Assembly: GCA_037128705.1 (NCBI GenBank)
Contig: JBAXVX010000008.1
Coordinates: 1 to 64,000 of the forward strand
Source of the DNA: CAIVAT01 sp037128705
GTDB taxonomy: Bacteria > Bacteroidota > Bacteroidia > Bacteroidales > FEN-979
Direction: 5' to 3'
Length of the DNA: 64,000 bases
The position numbers were made by a program, and so were the translations under genes. Below the pieces are notes generated by a model, which made no database searches, was not told where the DNA came from, and worked only from the letters and a program-made list of their open reading frames with translations. This document shows positions 45,340 through 54,900 of the stretch, in pieces (within the stretch, counting starts at the first letter, position 1; every line of letters begins with the position of its first letter).

Positions 45340-47134
45340 GAAGGGCTTCGTAAACAAGTTCTGCAATATCTTTCACCGCTACAGGTGATTGCTTTTCAAA
45401 AGTTTTTTTACACAACGGACAGCCTGTTGCAATGATATCGGGTTGGCCCTGAAGGAGAATGTCGAGCGCACCGGCCGTCATGGCATTGCGCTGTTGCTGC
45501 GATGCTTCAAAAATTCCCAGGCTTCCGCCGCAGCACATGGCATTGTTTGCTTCATTCGATACCGGGACAAGATCTGCAATCTTCGAGATCAGTTCGCGTG
45601 GCGCTTCATAAACGCCTGAGCCCCGTCCCAGGTCGCACGGATCATGATAAGCCACCTTTTTAAAGTAACCCTGCAAGGGTATTTTGCCGGTTTTTACCAG
45701 GTCGAGGATGAACTGGGTGTGATGCTGGATCCTGACCGGAAGGTTGTACTCCTCTTTGAAAACGCGATAGCAGATAGGGCAGGAGGTAACCAGAATTTTT
45801 GCCCTGGTTGACCGGATAAGCTGTTTATTAAACTCCATCAGATCATGCGCCTGACGGTCTTTGCCGGCAATCATGAGCGGCCTGCCGCAGCAAACACTGC
45901 GATCCTCATCCAGGTGGAGAAAGGAAATACCGGCCTGCTCCATGATCCCCTTCATGGCCCGGATGATCGAGGGTGTGAGATGCGACATGCAGCCGGAAAA
46001 ATAGACCACTTCTGACTGGAGAGACGGGGCATTTCCGGTATGCAGGAAAGAAAAATCACTGGCCTGTCCTGAAACCAGCTCCCGGCGTTTGATCAGCCTG
46101 AGTGAATCTGTAGAAATCCCAACAGGGCATGCCTCCTGGCAACGTCCGCAGACGAGGCATTTCCGTGAAATTACCTCAGGCACATACTTGTCCCTGACCC
46201 CCCGGATAAAATAGACAGCCTGTGAATCATGGATTCCAGCATCACTGAGTTGGCAGACATCAATGCAAACCCCGCATCGCGAACAGGCCTGAACTTCGAT
46301 ATCCGAGATACTCGAATACCACTTCTTGGGCTGTATCCCGAAATGGCGGAAAAATATCAGCAGCACTTCGGTCGGGATGTGCATGTACCTTGAAAAGGGG
46401 AGGGTGATAAAGAAGATTCCCAGTGCAAGAGAATAGCCCCACCACATGGCATAAGCAACCAGATCGTCGGGCAGCGGCATGATGCTAACCAGAAAATTTC
46501 CCAGAGGCTGGGTCATAAATCCGCCGCCGCTGCCATAATATCCGGCTGTAAAACTTTCGGCCAGCAACCTCATCGGGAAGATGAGCCAGAGGCAGGTTAA
46601 GGAAACCAGGTCAGTAAGCTGGTAAGCGGTGGTTCTTTTCATTCCGAACCACCTTGACTTTTGTCTTTTGATGAGTGCAAGCACCAATCCGCTCAAAACA
46701 AAAAGCAGCAGAAAATCCATCAGGAAGCGAAAAAATCCGGGAACTGAGAAAATCTCAAAAAAGATAACCAGCTTGTCGTGGATGAAAAATTTTAAAAAGA
46801 TGGGATAATAGGGTGCATTGAGGTGAACACCGCTGTAAAAGCGGCTTTCAATATTTCCCATGACAATCAGCAGGAACCATCCCAGGGCGAAGCTCATATG
46901 CATATAGCCCAGGAGCGGATTCCGCTTCCACATTCGGCGGTGAATGAGTGATTCAAGAAAAACCTCCTTGAGCGCCGCGAAAACCTGCCGGGGATGACGG
47001 ATGCCGGCCATAAATTTTACCTTGTCGACGGCAGGAAGCGCCGTGATCCACTGATACCAGCTTTTTCCAATGGCCATTACAACGTAGATGAGCCCGAGGA
47101 AGAATGGAAGGACAAAAAGGTTAAAATTGATCAT
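45269..47134 (-). CDS. Membrane HdrDE-like protein: cytochrome b-type membrane part, two [4Fe-4S] sites, two CCG domains
   Basis: 621 residues. Residues 1-265 hold five or six membrane helices with His78, His104, His119 and His252 as possible heme b or quinone-site ligands, like the NarI/DsrM/HmeC membrane subunits. Two [4Fe-4S] motifs follow: C284-C287-C290-C294 and C326-C329-C332-C336. Then two CCG domains with C415-C416/C452-C455 and C534-C535/C572-C575, the HdrD layout. HdrD-type CCG domains bind an unusual non-cubane cluster. The protein should pass electrons between menaquinol and the soluble HdrABC-like subunits encoded upstream. It overlaps the upstream HdrC-like gene by 4 bp. The end overlaps typA by 71 bp on the opposite strand, so the C-terminal 23 codons evolve under double constraint. 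Confidence 0.88.
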   Translation of the reverse strand: MINFNLFVLPFFLGLIYVVMAIGKSWYQWITALPAVDKVKFMAGIRHPRQVFAALKEVFLESLIHRRMWKRNPLLGYMHMSFALGWFLLIVMGNIESRFYSGVHLNAPYYPIFLKFFIHDKLVIFFEIFSVPGFFRFLMDFLLLFVLSGLVLALIKRQKSRWFGMKRTTAYQLTDLVSLTCLWLIFPMRLLAESFTAGYYGSGGGFMTQPLGNFLVSIMPLPDDLVAYAMWWGYSLALGIFFITLPFSRYMHIPTEVLLIFFRHFGIQPKKWYSSISDIEVQACSRCGVCIDVCQLSDAGIHDSQAVYFIRGVRDKYVPEVISRKCLVCGRCQEACPVGISTDSLRLIKRRELVSGQASDFSFLHTGNAPSLQSEVVYFSGCMSHLTPSIIRAMKGIMEQAGISFLHLDEDRSVCCGRPLMIAGKDRQAHDLMEFNKQLIRSTRAKILVTSCPICYRVFKEEYNLPVRIQHHTQFILDLVKTGKIPLQGYFKKVAYHDPCDLGRGSGVYEAPRELISKIADLVPVSNEANNAMCCGGSLGIFEASQQQRNAMTAGALDILLQGQPDIIATGCPLCKKTFEKQSPVAVKDIAELVYEALPKPAYYSASGQSRPAVSFAGELI

Positions 47135-47463
47135 CCTATTTGCTCGATGGCGCGGTTAATGGTTAGAATTACATTGCGAAGATTGACTCCCCGTGGACAA
47201 ACCAGCTGGCATTTGCCGCAAAACATGCAACGTTGTATCTCCTTTTTGACGTGTTTTATTTCTCCCCGCCTGATAAAGGTATGGACCTGGCGGATGTTGA
47301 AATCGGTAAAATGGCCGGTTGAACAGGTCGCAGTGCAACTGCCGCACCCGATGCAAAGTTTGATGGATGGCTCATGTAGCTTCAGGTATTCGGCAATGCG
47401 CATGTCGTTCCGATCAAGGTCGATCGATTCATCGCGCATTATCTTATAGCCGAAGTTTATCAT
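47131..47463 (-). CDS. HdrC-like [4Fe-4S] electron-transfer protein (second)
   Basis: 110 residues with two complete [4Fe-4S] motifs: C37, C40, C43, C47 and C79, C82, C85, C89, each followed by the helical link typical of HdrC. No membrane segment. It relays electrons between the flavoprotein and the membrane subunit. The stop overlaps the start of the HdrDE-like gene (ATGA) and its start lies 9 bp after the HdrA-like gene, so the whole set is one transcript. Confidence 0.9.
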   Translation of the reverse strand: MINFGYKIMRDESIDLDRNDMRIAEYLKLHEPSIKLCIGCGSCTATCSTGHFTDFNIRQVHTFIRRGEIKHVKKEIQRCMFCGKCQLVCPRGVNLRNVILTINRAIEQIG

Positions 47464-47472
47464 TCTGTCTTG

Positions 47473-48504
47473 CTATTTGGTTGCCAGGCTGGTTAAATAA
47501 GCATTCACCTGTAATGCGGTAGCTCGTGCATCAGCGATGGTGTTGACAATGCAGGCAGGTCCTTTGACTGCACCGGCGAGAAATACTCCGGGGACTGTCG
47601 TGCTGTTATCCAGGATATGCTCATCGGCAGACAATAAAAACCCATCAGATCCCGATTGCAGACCAACCATTTGGGCAATCCGGCGGGTCTCAGCACCGGG
47701 GACAAACCCAACCAGCAGAACAACCACATCGACCGTCAGTTTCAAAGGCCGTCCTGTCAGTGTATCTTCCGTTTTCAGAACCAGCGAATGGTCAGGGTTT
47801 TCGGCACATTCCGAAAGCCGGCCACGAATAAAGTTAACGCCCCATTTCTGCTGGGCTTCGTAATATAGTTCTTCGAAATTGCGGTCATACATCCGTAGAT
47901 CCATGTAAAATGAGGTCACTTCACATCCGGGGAGCATCTCCCTGATCTCGATGGCCTGCTTGACCCCGGTAACACAGCAAACTTTGGAACAATAAAGGTT
48001 TCCCACCTTTTCATCCCGTGAGCCAACACAATGAATGATGGCAATCCGCTGTGGTGTTTTCCCATCATGGGTGGTCAGTTTTTTTTCCTCCCTGAAGATG
48101 TTCTCCAACTCGGCCGAAGTGATGACATTATCATAAATGCCATAGCCGTATTCCTCCTTTTTATGGGCATCGAACAGTTCGTAGCCGGTGGCAATCACAA
48201 GGCTTTTCGCAGTCACAGGCTCATTGTTTTCAAGCTGAACGGTGAATCCATCGTTGCTGCGGATAATGGAGTTCACAACGACATTGCATCGCTGTTCGAC
48301 CCCTGGCCCCATGCTTTTACCAACGAAATCCATCACCTCCCTGCCCGGGCGGCGGGAGGGAAACAGGCGATCCCAGTTTTTAACATGACCGCCCGTCCTG
48401 GTTTCTTTTTCGAGAAGCAAAACGTCCATCCCAAGGTCTGCAAGGGCCCCGGCGGCAGTCATGCCTGCCACCCCGCCTCCGATCACGATCACCTTGTCAT
48501 TCAT
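47473..48504 (-). CDS. HdrA-like FAD-binding subunit (short form)
   Basis: 343 residues. Dinucleotide-binding fold with GGGVAGM at the N end (9-15), LLEKE, and a C-terminal FAD loop TTVPGVFLAGAVKGP. The HdrA hallmark HCVGSRDE, followed by the Cys group C172, C176, C177 (YCSKVCC), is present; together with C159 these can bind a cluster. The ferredoxin inserts and C-terminal [4Fe-4S] domains of full methanogen HdrA are missing, so it is closer to the short QmoA-type subunits. It overlaps the HdrB-like gene by 8 bp. Electron bifurcation is not to be assumed; a simple flavin relay is as likely. Confidence 0.9.
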   Translation of the reverse strand: MNDKVIVIGGGVAGMTAAGALADLGMDVLLLEKETRTGGHVKNWDRLFPSRRPGREVMDFVGKSMGPGVEQRCNVVVNSIIRSNDGFTVQLENNEPVTAKSLVIATGYELFDAHKKEEYGYGIYDNVITSAELENIFREEKKLTTHDGKTPQRIAIIHCVGSRDEKVGNLYCSKVCCVTGVKQAIEIREMLPGCEVTSFYMDLRMYDRNFEELYYEAQQKWGVNFIRGRLSECAENPDHSLVLKTEDTLTGRPLKLTVDVVVLLVGFVPGAETRRIAQMVGLQSGSDGFLLSADEHILDNSTTVPGVFLAGAVKGPACIVNTIADARATALQVNAYLTSLATK

Positions 48505-49576
48505 GCTGATAAAATTTTAGGTTGGAGGGCGCTTTGGGTTGCCCCATCATTTTTCCATCCATGGTCAGAAACTTTCGCGGGGTATCATAGGGAATCCCGA
48601 TTTTGTCGAGCAGCGGCTCAACCGGGACCTGGTGAACCTGCAGCCCGATATCCCAGGGATCATATCCGAGAATCATACCTGCAAGTTCTTCGTAAGTTAA
48701 AACCGGGATTCCATGTCCGTTTTCACCATAGGTAATGCCCTCCATCTCGCTGAGTGCGTATTGCCAGCGGTCGAGGAACATCGGACATCCCGGGCAGTTG
48801 GTCAGGATGAAATCGGGCTTGTAGGGCGCCATGGAATCAAATTTCTTTTTGGTGCTGGCAATGGAGTAACCCCGGTTGGCCTGAACCAGGTATTGCCTGA
48901 ATCCGAACCCGCAGCAATGGCGACGTTCGGGGTAATCGATCACCTCACCGCCCCATTCCTCGATCATACCCACCAACACGTAAGGATATTCGGCGCCCCC
49001 GATGCCCTTACCTGGGAACATCCGAGAATAATGGCAGCCGATGTGTTCTACTACCTGCAGCGGTTTTCCGGTGTTTTTGTTGATCAGCTTGTATTGCCCG
49101 TTGGCAGCGATCTCTTTTCTGAATTTGAAGATCACATCGCTGGCATGTGAAAGGTTAGCCGGTTTATTGAAGGTTCGGCCTGTAGCTTTTAGCAGGTGCT
49201 GCCTGACGCGTTCTTCAACCTCGGGAAAGTGATGCCAGGTCTCCAGGATCTCGGAATAGAGTCCGAAGGAGGTGATGCAGGAGGTGGTGAAGTTTTCATA
49301 CCCCGATTCGGTCATGATGGAGAACTGCCTGGCCACCATGGTCATGGCTGTTTCAAATGGTACGATGTCACTGTGGTAGCCTATTCCCGAGCAGGTCGTG
49401 TGGGCTGCATTTTCAAAGACATCCTTGTGAAGTTCATCCTTCATGATACGAAGAAAGGTCTTTTCGGAACCGGGAAAAAAGTTTTGCCTGACACAACTCC
49501 TTACATAGAAATACCGGTCAGCTGCAATCTCCTTCTGATAATCCTTCCAGATATTTCGTTTGCCGTCTATTTTCAT
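48497..49576 (-). CDS. HdrB-like CCG-domain subunit with degenerate first cluster site
   Basis: 359 residues. The second CCG domain is complete (C181 in HIGCHYSR, C221-C222 in HCCGFG, C261-C264 in NCPGC) and should hold a non-cubane [4Fe-4S] cluster. The first keeps C28, has CSG (C62) instead of CCG, and SCITS (C100) instead of CxxC, so it has lost two cysteines. HdrB subunits carry the catalytic disulfide-reducing clusters in methanogens; here the substrate is unknown. It starts 4 bp inside the HdrC-like gene and ends 8 bp inside the HdrA-like gene. Confidence 0.88.
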   Translation of the reverse strand: MKIDGKRNIWKDYQKEIAADRYFYVRSCVRQNFFPGSEKTFLRIMKDELHKDVFENAAHTTCSGIGYHSDIVPFETAMTMVARQFSIMTESGYENFTTSCITSFGLYSEILETWHHFPEVEERVRQHLLKATGRTFNKPANLSHASDVIFKFRKEIAANGQYKLINKNTGKPLQVVEHIGCHYSRMFPGKGIGGAEYPYVLVGMIEEWGGEVIDYPERRHCCGFGFRQYLVQANRGYSIASTKKKFDSMAPYKPDFILTNCPGCPMFLDRWQYALSEMEGITYGENGHGIPVLTYEELAGMILGYDPWDIGLQVHQVPVEPLLDKIGIPYDTPRKFLTMDGKMMGQPKAPSNLKFYQHE

Positions 49577-50286
49577 GCGTCCTTGGTATGGTCTTTTTCG
49601 TTTGCAGTATAAATATGGCGGATATAATCGTTGTCGAGTCCGGGCTCAAGGTTGATTCCCATCTCGCCCGCCTTGATGCGTGAAAATTCTTCAATCTTCC
49701 GGTAACGTTCCGTGGCACCGGTTTCATCAAAGATCCGCTGCACCTCGTCGAGATCCTCCTGTGGAATCTTGCGCAGGATGCCGGGACCGGTTTTTTTATA
49801 ATTGGCTCCCAGCCGGTGCATGACCTCATCCATGTTTTCATGTTCCCATTCCCAGATGGGACCCTGTTCGGGATGCATCTGCGGAAGGATTTCGGAAGGA
49901 TAAAGGCAATATCCATATTTAAGGATCCACTCACCAACGGTCCGTTTGATGGCAAGTTGCTGCCGCCCTTTTTCAGATTCAACAAAAAATCCCAATTCCT
50001 GTGATACGGAACGAAGAACGGTGATCAGCAGCCCGGGCGCATTTCCGCGGGGACACCGGGTAACGCACGACATGCATTCACCGCAGTACCAGATGGTTTC
50101 ACTCTTCATCAGGGCTTCAATCTGTTCATCATTGCGGGTTTGAAGGATATCGACAATCTGGCGGGGCTGATAATTGTAGAATTCCGCCGCTGGACAAATG
50201 GCTGTGCATGTTCCGCAGTTGAGGCAGGCTTTCAATCCTTCAATAAAACGAACGTCTTCGGCGAGTTTGTCGTAGAGTTTTCCCAT
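49573..50286 (-). CDS. HdrC-like [4Fe-4S] protein (first)
   Basis: 237 residues. Two [4Fe-4S] motifs near the start: C21, C24, C27, C31 (ACLNCGTCTAIC) and C68, C71, C74, C78 (YCGECMSCVTRC). The C-terminal 130 residues are an acidic, tyrosine- and tryptophan-containing extension not found in short HdrC. It opens the five-gene module. It is 88 bp downstream of the DUF4159 gene. Soluble; likely partner of the HdrB-like protein. Confidence 0.9.
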   Translation of the reverse strand: MGKLYDKLAEDVRFIEGLKACLNCGTCTAICPAAEFYNYQPRQIVDILQTRNDEQIEALMKSETIWYCGECMSCVTRCPRGNAPGLLITVLRSVSQELGFFVESEKGRQQLAIKRTVGEWILKYGYCLYPSEILPQMHPEQGPIWEWEHENMDEVMHRLGANYKKTGPGILRKIPQEDLDEVQRIFDETGATERYRKIEEFSRIKAGEMGINLEPGLDNDYIRHIYTANEKDHTKDA

Positions 50287-50374
50287 TTGCAGTTGGAAAT
50301 AATGGTCAAAGTTAATTAAAGTATGTTACAACACAAAAGGGAAGAAGGTTACATGGTGACAGGGTAGGAGAATT

Positions 50375-51049
50375 TTATTTTGTGGTGAAGACGTATTGAA
50401 GCATGTTTGCTCCCATCTGCAGCGCCTTCAGTCTTGTTGGCTCGGAATCGCCATGAACGGAAGGATCTTCCCATCCATCGCCCAGGTCACATTCATAGGA
50501 GTAAAATACCACCAGCCTGCCTTCATAAATGAGTCCGTAACCCTGGGCAGGTTTCCCGTCATGCTCGTGGATTTTGGGAAGTCCGTTGGGGAAATTATAC
50601 TTCTGGTGAAAGATCGGGTGATTAAATGGCAGCTCCACCAGTTCCAGTTCAGGAAACATTTTTTTTAGCTGTGGCCTGATATATTTATCCATTCCATAAT
50701 TGTCATCAATATGAAGAAATCCTCCGGCAATGAGGTATGTCCTGATGTTTTGCAACTCCTGGTCAGAGAATACAACATTCCCGTGCCCGGTCATATGAAT
50801 GAAAGGATAATTGATGATATCGGCACTTCCCGCATCCACCGTGGCAATATCTTCGCTGATGTTGGTGGATAAATTACGGTTGGAAAATTTAACCAGGTTG
50901 GGAAGCGAGGTTGGGTTTGCATACCAGTCCCCGCCACCCTGGTATTTCAACAAAGCTATCTGGAACGACGGAGAAATAAAGGAAGTCATTCCAATGAAGG
51001 CGATGATACAGGCAGGAATCAGCAGAAAAGAAGGTGTTCGAGATGCCAT
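50375..51049 (-). CDS. DUF4159 protein
   Basis: 224 residues with an N-terminal membrane segment or signal anchor (about 7-25). The DUF4159 domain is recognisable: ALLKYQGGGDWYANPTSL, YPFIHMTGHGNVVFSD, LIAGGFLHIDDNYGMDK and a C-terminal VFYSYECDLGDGWEDP. The domain has a class I glutamine-amidotransferase-like look but lacks a visible catalytic Cys. It often sits with bat/MoxR genes. The 7-bp repeat block begins 4 bp before its start codon, so the promoter must lie within or beyond that block. Function unknown. Confidence 0.88.
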   Translation of the reverse strand: MASRTPSFLLIPACIIAFIGMTSFISPSFQIALLKYQGGGDWYANPTSLPNLVKFSNRNLSTNISEDIATVDAGSADIINYPFIHMTGHGNVVFSDQELQNIRTYLIAGGFLHIDDNYGMDKYIRPQLKKMFPELELVELPFNHPIFHQKYNFPNGLPKIHEHDGKPAQGYGLIYEGRLVVFYSYECDLGDGWEDPSVHGDSEPTRLKALQMGANMLQYVFTTK

Positions 51050-51052
51050 TTT

Positions 51053-51278
51053 ACGAATTACGAATTACGAATTACGAATTACGAATTACGATATACGATA
51101 TACGATATACGATATACGATGTACGATATACGATTTTTATTCATTACTCCATCACTCCATTACTCCATCACTCCATTACCCTGTCACCTTGTTACCTTGT
51201 TACCCTGTCACCTTGTTACCTTGTCACCTTGTTACCCTGTCACCTTGTTACCTTGTCACCTTGTTACCCTGTCACCCT
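51053..51278. repeat. Intergenic array: twelve heptamers then seventeen octamers
   Basis: Heptamers ACGAATT (five), ACGATAT (five, one of them diverging in a sixth ACGATGT) and ACGATTT fill 51053-51136. Seventeen octamers of type (A/G)T(T/C)AC(T/C)(C/T)(C/T) fill 51143-51278, grading from ATCACTCC to GTCACCTT. They fill the whole gap between rsmE and the DUF4159 gene. There are no spacers, so it is not CRISPR. A remnant with two octamers (GGTTACAT, GGTGACAG) lies at 50347-50362. Confidence 0.95.
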
Positions 51279-51283
51279 TTTAC

Positions 51284-51982
51284 CTAAGAGTTTAATATCC
51301 CAATGGTATGACAGGCCACAATTCCCGCGGTTTCGGTGCGCAGGCGGCTTGTGCCCAGGTTCACTGGTATGAAACCTGATTTGGTAGCCACATCAACTTC
51401 ACTTTTTGAGAAATCACCTTCAGGTCCGATCAGGATAACCGTGTCATTCCCAGGAATATATGCTTTACTTAGTGCCGATTCTTCCACGGTTTCACAATAT
51501 CCGATAAATTTTTGTCCCCTGTTTTCTTTCGCGATGAAATCTTTAAATTTCACCGGCGGATGGAGGATCGGCAACCATGCTTTCAGCGATTGTTTCATGG
51601 CCGAAATGATCACTTTTTCAAGCCGCTGAAGCTTCACTATTTCCCTCTCTGAATGTTCACAAAAAAGAGGTGTGATCTCATCAACCCCTATTTCAGTGGC
51701 CTTTTCAAGGAACCATTCGAACCGATCAATGTTCTTGGTAGGTGCAACAGCCATGTGCAGGCTCCAGGGATTTTTCCTGACCAATGTCGAACTGCTGATC
51801 TCGACCAGGCATCCTTTGTGATGAATCTTTGATAAGACTCCCTGGTACATCTGCCCCTGGCCATCGGTAAGACTTATAACATCCCCCTCCTTTGACCGGA
51901 GTACCTTCATACAATGCCATGACTCTTCTTCGCTCAGGATACAAGCATTTCCCTGGATCGCCGAAACATAAAATAATTGCAT
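51284..51982 (-). CDS. rsmE: 16S rRNA (uracil1498-N3)-methyltransferase
   Basis: 232 residues. SPOUT-fold SAM-dependent enzyme that methylates N3 of U1498 in 16S rRNA. The N-terminal PUA-like part (MQLFYVSAIQG, HCMKVLRSKEGD) and the knotted C-terminal motif ILIGPEGDFSKSEV followed by NLGTSRLRTETAGI are diagnostic. It starts 2 bp after the stop of the large T9SS protein. Its stop abuts the repeat array. Confidence 0.96.
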   Translation of the reverse strand: MQLFYVSAIQGNACILSEEESWHCMKVLRSKEGDVISLTDGQGQMYQGVLSKIHHKGCLVEISSSTLVRKNPWSLHMAVAPTKNIDRFEWFLEKATEIGVDEITPLFCEHSEREIVKLQRLEKVIISAMKQSLKAWLPILHPPVKFKDFIAKENRGQKFIGYCETVEESALSKAYIPGNDTVILIGPEGDFSKSEVDVATKSGFIPVNLGTSRLRTETAGIVACHTIGILNS

Positions 51983-51984
51983 AA

Positions 51985-54900
51985 TCAGTTAACTACTACC
52001 TTCTCCACCTGGGTAAACTGCTCAGTTGTCAGCCTGATAAAATACATTCCCTTTGGAAAACCGGATAAATTGAGCTTTTTCGAAATGGTTCCTGACCTGG
52101 AAATCAAAACTTCAGTAAGTACATTCTGTCCCTGTGGATTCATCACGGTCATCTGAACTTCGCGTGGCGTGTTCGTCATGGAAAGGTTGAACTCCCCGTG
52201 CGAGGGATTCGGATAGATGTTTACGACCGGATTTCCCCTTGTTATTTCATGGGTGCCAACAGGCCCGCTTACCTGGATGTCATTCAGGAAGAGATTGTTG
52301 CCAAAGCGATTGTAAGCTTCAAACATCAGTTTAACTGTTTGCTGTCCTGCCCAGGGGGTGAGGTCAATGGTATAACAACCTGTGCCATAGCTGCCGCCGC
52401 ACCAGTCATTGGCCGATTTCGGGAAAAATGCACTGTCGGTACTCGGATGCGTCACAAATACGTTGGGTGTTCCATCCGGACCCATCCCCCAGACGCGATG
52501 CCACGTGGCTCCGCAATCCGTGGAGATCCTGATGATCAGCGAATCTTTCCGGATGCGCTGCTCATAGGCATGCTTGAAAGTAAGCGCTACGCTGCTGTAT
52601 CCGGTGAGGTTGAGACCCGGACTGATCAGCTGGTCGCGCTTTGTCAGTGCGGTATAGTTGTAAAAATCCATGTAAATCGCCTTGGAACCGGGAACAACTC
52701 CACCAACCGTAATGGTATCCCAGGTGATGGAAAGGTCAGGATTCACGATCTCCCAGTGCTTCGAATCAAACCCAGAATTGAAGGATTCCGTGAATGGGAG
52801 GGGATAGCCGTCTTTGAATATGTAGAGTGAACGCAGCAGCGTTTCTGATCCGACTTCATTTGAACATGTGAGCTGCACATCGTAACCCCCGGAACCGTCA
52901 AACTGAACCACCGGATTCTGACTTGAACTTGAGGTGCCTTCCAGGAACGTAACCGTACCAGGTGTAAATGTCCAGTTCCAGCTTATCGGGCAATAGATCG
53001 TCTGATCGGTGAAATGAACGAACTCATTGCCACAGATTGCAACTTTATCCGAGGTGAAGTTAATGAATGGCTTGAGGGTATTGCTCACGGTGATATAGTC
53101 AATTTTTGTGACGGAATCGGAACCGAATTCATTCCATACCTTCAGTTTTACCTGGTATGTCCCTGGGGTACTGTATAGGATACCCGTCGGATTTTTCAGG
53201 TTGGAAGAGGGTGTTACAGATCCTTCGAATGTCCATTGAAAAAAGGTGGGGACCCCGGTTGAAAGATCCTTGAAATCGATGGAACAGCCAATGGGGATCA
53301 CGGTCTGGCCGGTTGAAAAATCGGCAGCCGGACTGGCGTGATACATATCTGATCCCCACAATCCGCGTCCATAGGTACTTCCCCTGATTGCATCCTGTGA
53401 AACCGAATCGTTGTCATAATAAATCTCCAGTTCGGTGATGCGGCCGTTTGCAGGCAGACCTGAACTGAACGGAATCCAGGTGGAGGTGTTCTGATCCTTG
53501 TAATATACGCCGGCATCGGTCCCTACATACAATCCCTCACTGGCATTTTTATAATAAGCGATGGTATTCATGGGAATATTGGGAAGGTTCCCTGTGATGT
53601 TGGTCCAGGTCAGGCCCTTGTTCGAAGATTTATATACCTTGTTCCCCAGGGCGAGGTAAACTGTATTTTCATCCGTAGGGTGCGATTCAATATCTCTCGG
53701 AGTTCCGGATGCCGGAAGATAGGAGGTAAGGTCAATCCAAACAGGGGTGTCGCTCATACAGTTATCCGTCCGGAATAATTTATTGTCCGACCTGCCCGCA
53801 TAAAACATATTGGTGTTGGCTGATGATTGTTCAACCACGGCCATATCTGCATTGTTATTCCCGGCCAGGTTATCCGAAATTTTCAGCCAGGAAATCGTAG
53901 ACCCGGTCACATTCAGGGATCTCCAGATATTTTTATATCCCGCAAACATCACCTTCCGGTCGGCTTTACTCAGGCAGAACGGGGTGACCCAGGCACCACT
54001 TTCCGTAATCCCGTTGGTTCCAATGCCGGCAATATGTTTTTCCCCGGCATTGTTGACCTTCCGATAGATGTCGCCATTATAGATTGTATGATAGGTATAA
54101 GCCGCATTGGTATAATCGACGGCACACTCCATGCCGTCGCCACCACCTACGGCGATCCAGTTTGTGGGCATGTAGGCATAGGTCCCGTTATCCTGGAATC
54201 CGTTGATGACTTTGTTTTTAATGGTCTGGGATTGTCCGAGCTTATAAATCTGGCCAATGGTCATTCCCACAGTCCGGTCAGCCCAGGTCGTTCCGCCATC
54301 GGCTGTAACCCAGCAACCGCCATCATTGCCTGCATACAGTTTTCCATTCACCGGTGAATAGGCAAGAAAATGACAATCGGCATGAACTGCAGGCTTGCTG
54401 CAATCGCCCCACCAGTGTGAATTGATGGTCCAGGAGGTCCCTCCGTTGGTTGACTTCCACACATCCACTCCGCCGGCATAGATGATTTCAGCGTTCAAAG
54501 GATCCGCGGCCAGGGCCAGATCATACCATGCCTGACCGCCTGTTCCGTTTCCGGTGCACGACCAGTCCATGATATTGGGAGTGGTTGACCGGCTTGTGAA
54601 ATTCAATCCTGCGTCGGTTGACCGGTAGAGACCATGGAATGCACTGCTGTTGTCTGATTGCATGAAATAAACATAATCCGGATTGGCAGGAGTCACCGCA
54701 ATCACGCCCCTCTGCTGGGTTGTGAGCACCGATGTTATTTTTACAAAGGAGATCCCGTTATCTGATGAACGGTAAAAGGATGACCCGGAAGCTGCGTAAA
54801 CGATGTCGGGGTTATCCGGTTTGAACTGGATATCTTTGAAATTCCCCGATTGGGTGTTGGTCCAGGTAGTGCCCCCGTCGGTGGAACGATAAACTCCTGC

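Noticed and set aside
51053..51278. CRISPR array
   Set aside because: Units of 7 or 8 bp follow each other with no spacers, and no cas gene is present.
51034..51372. Protein-like frames reading repeats such as LVTLSPCYLV
   Set aside because: They are translations of the octamer array, which is open in several frames because of its period.
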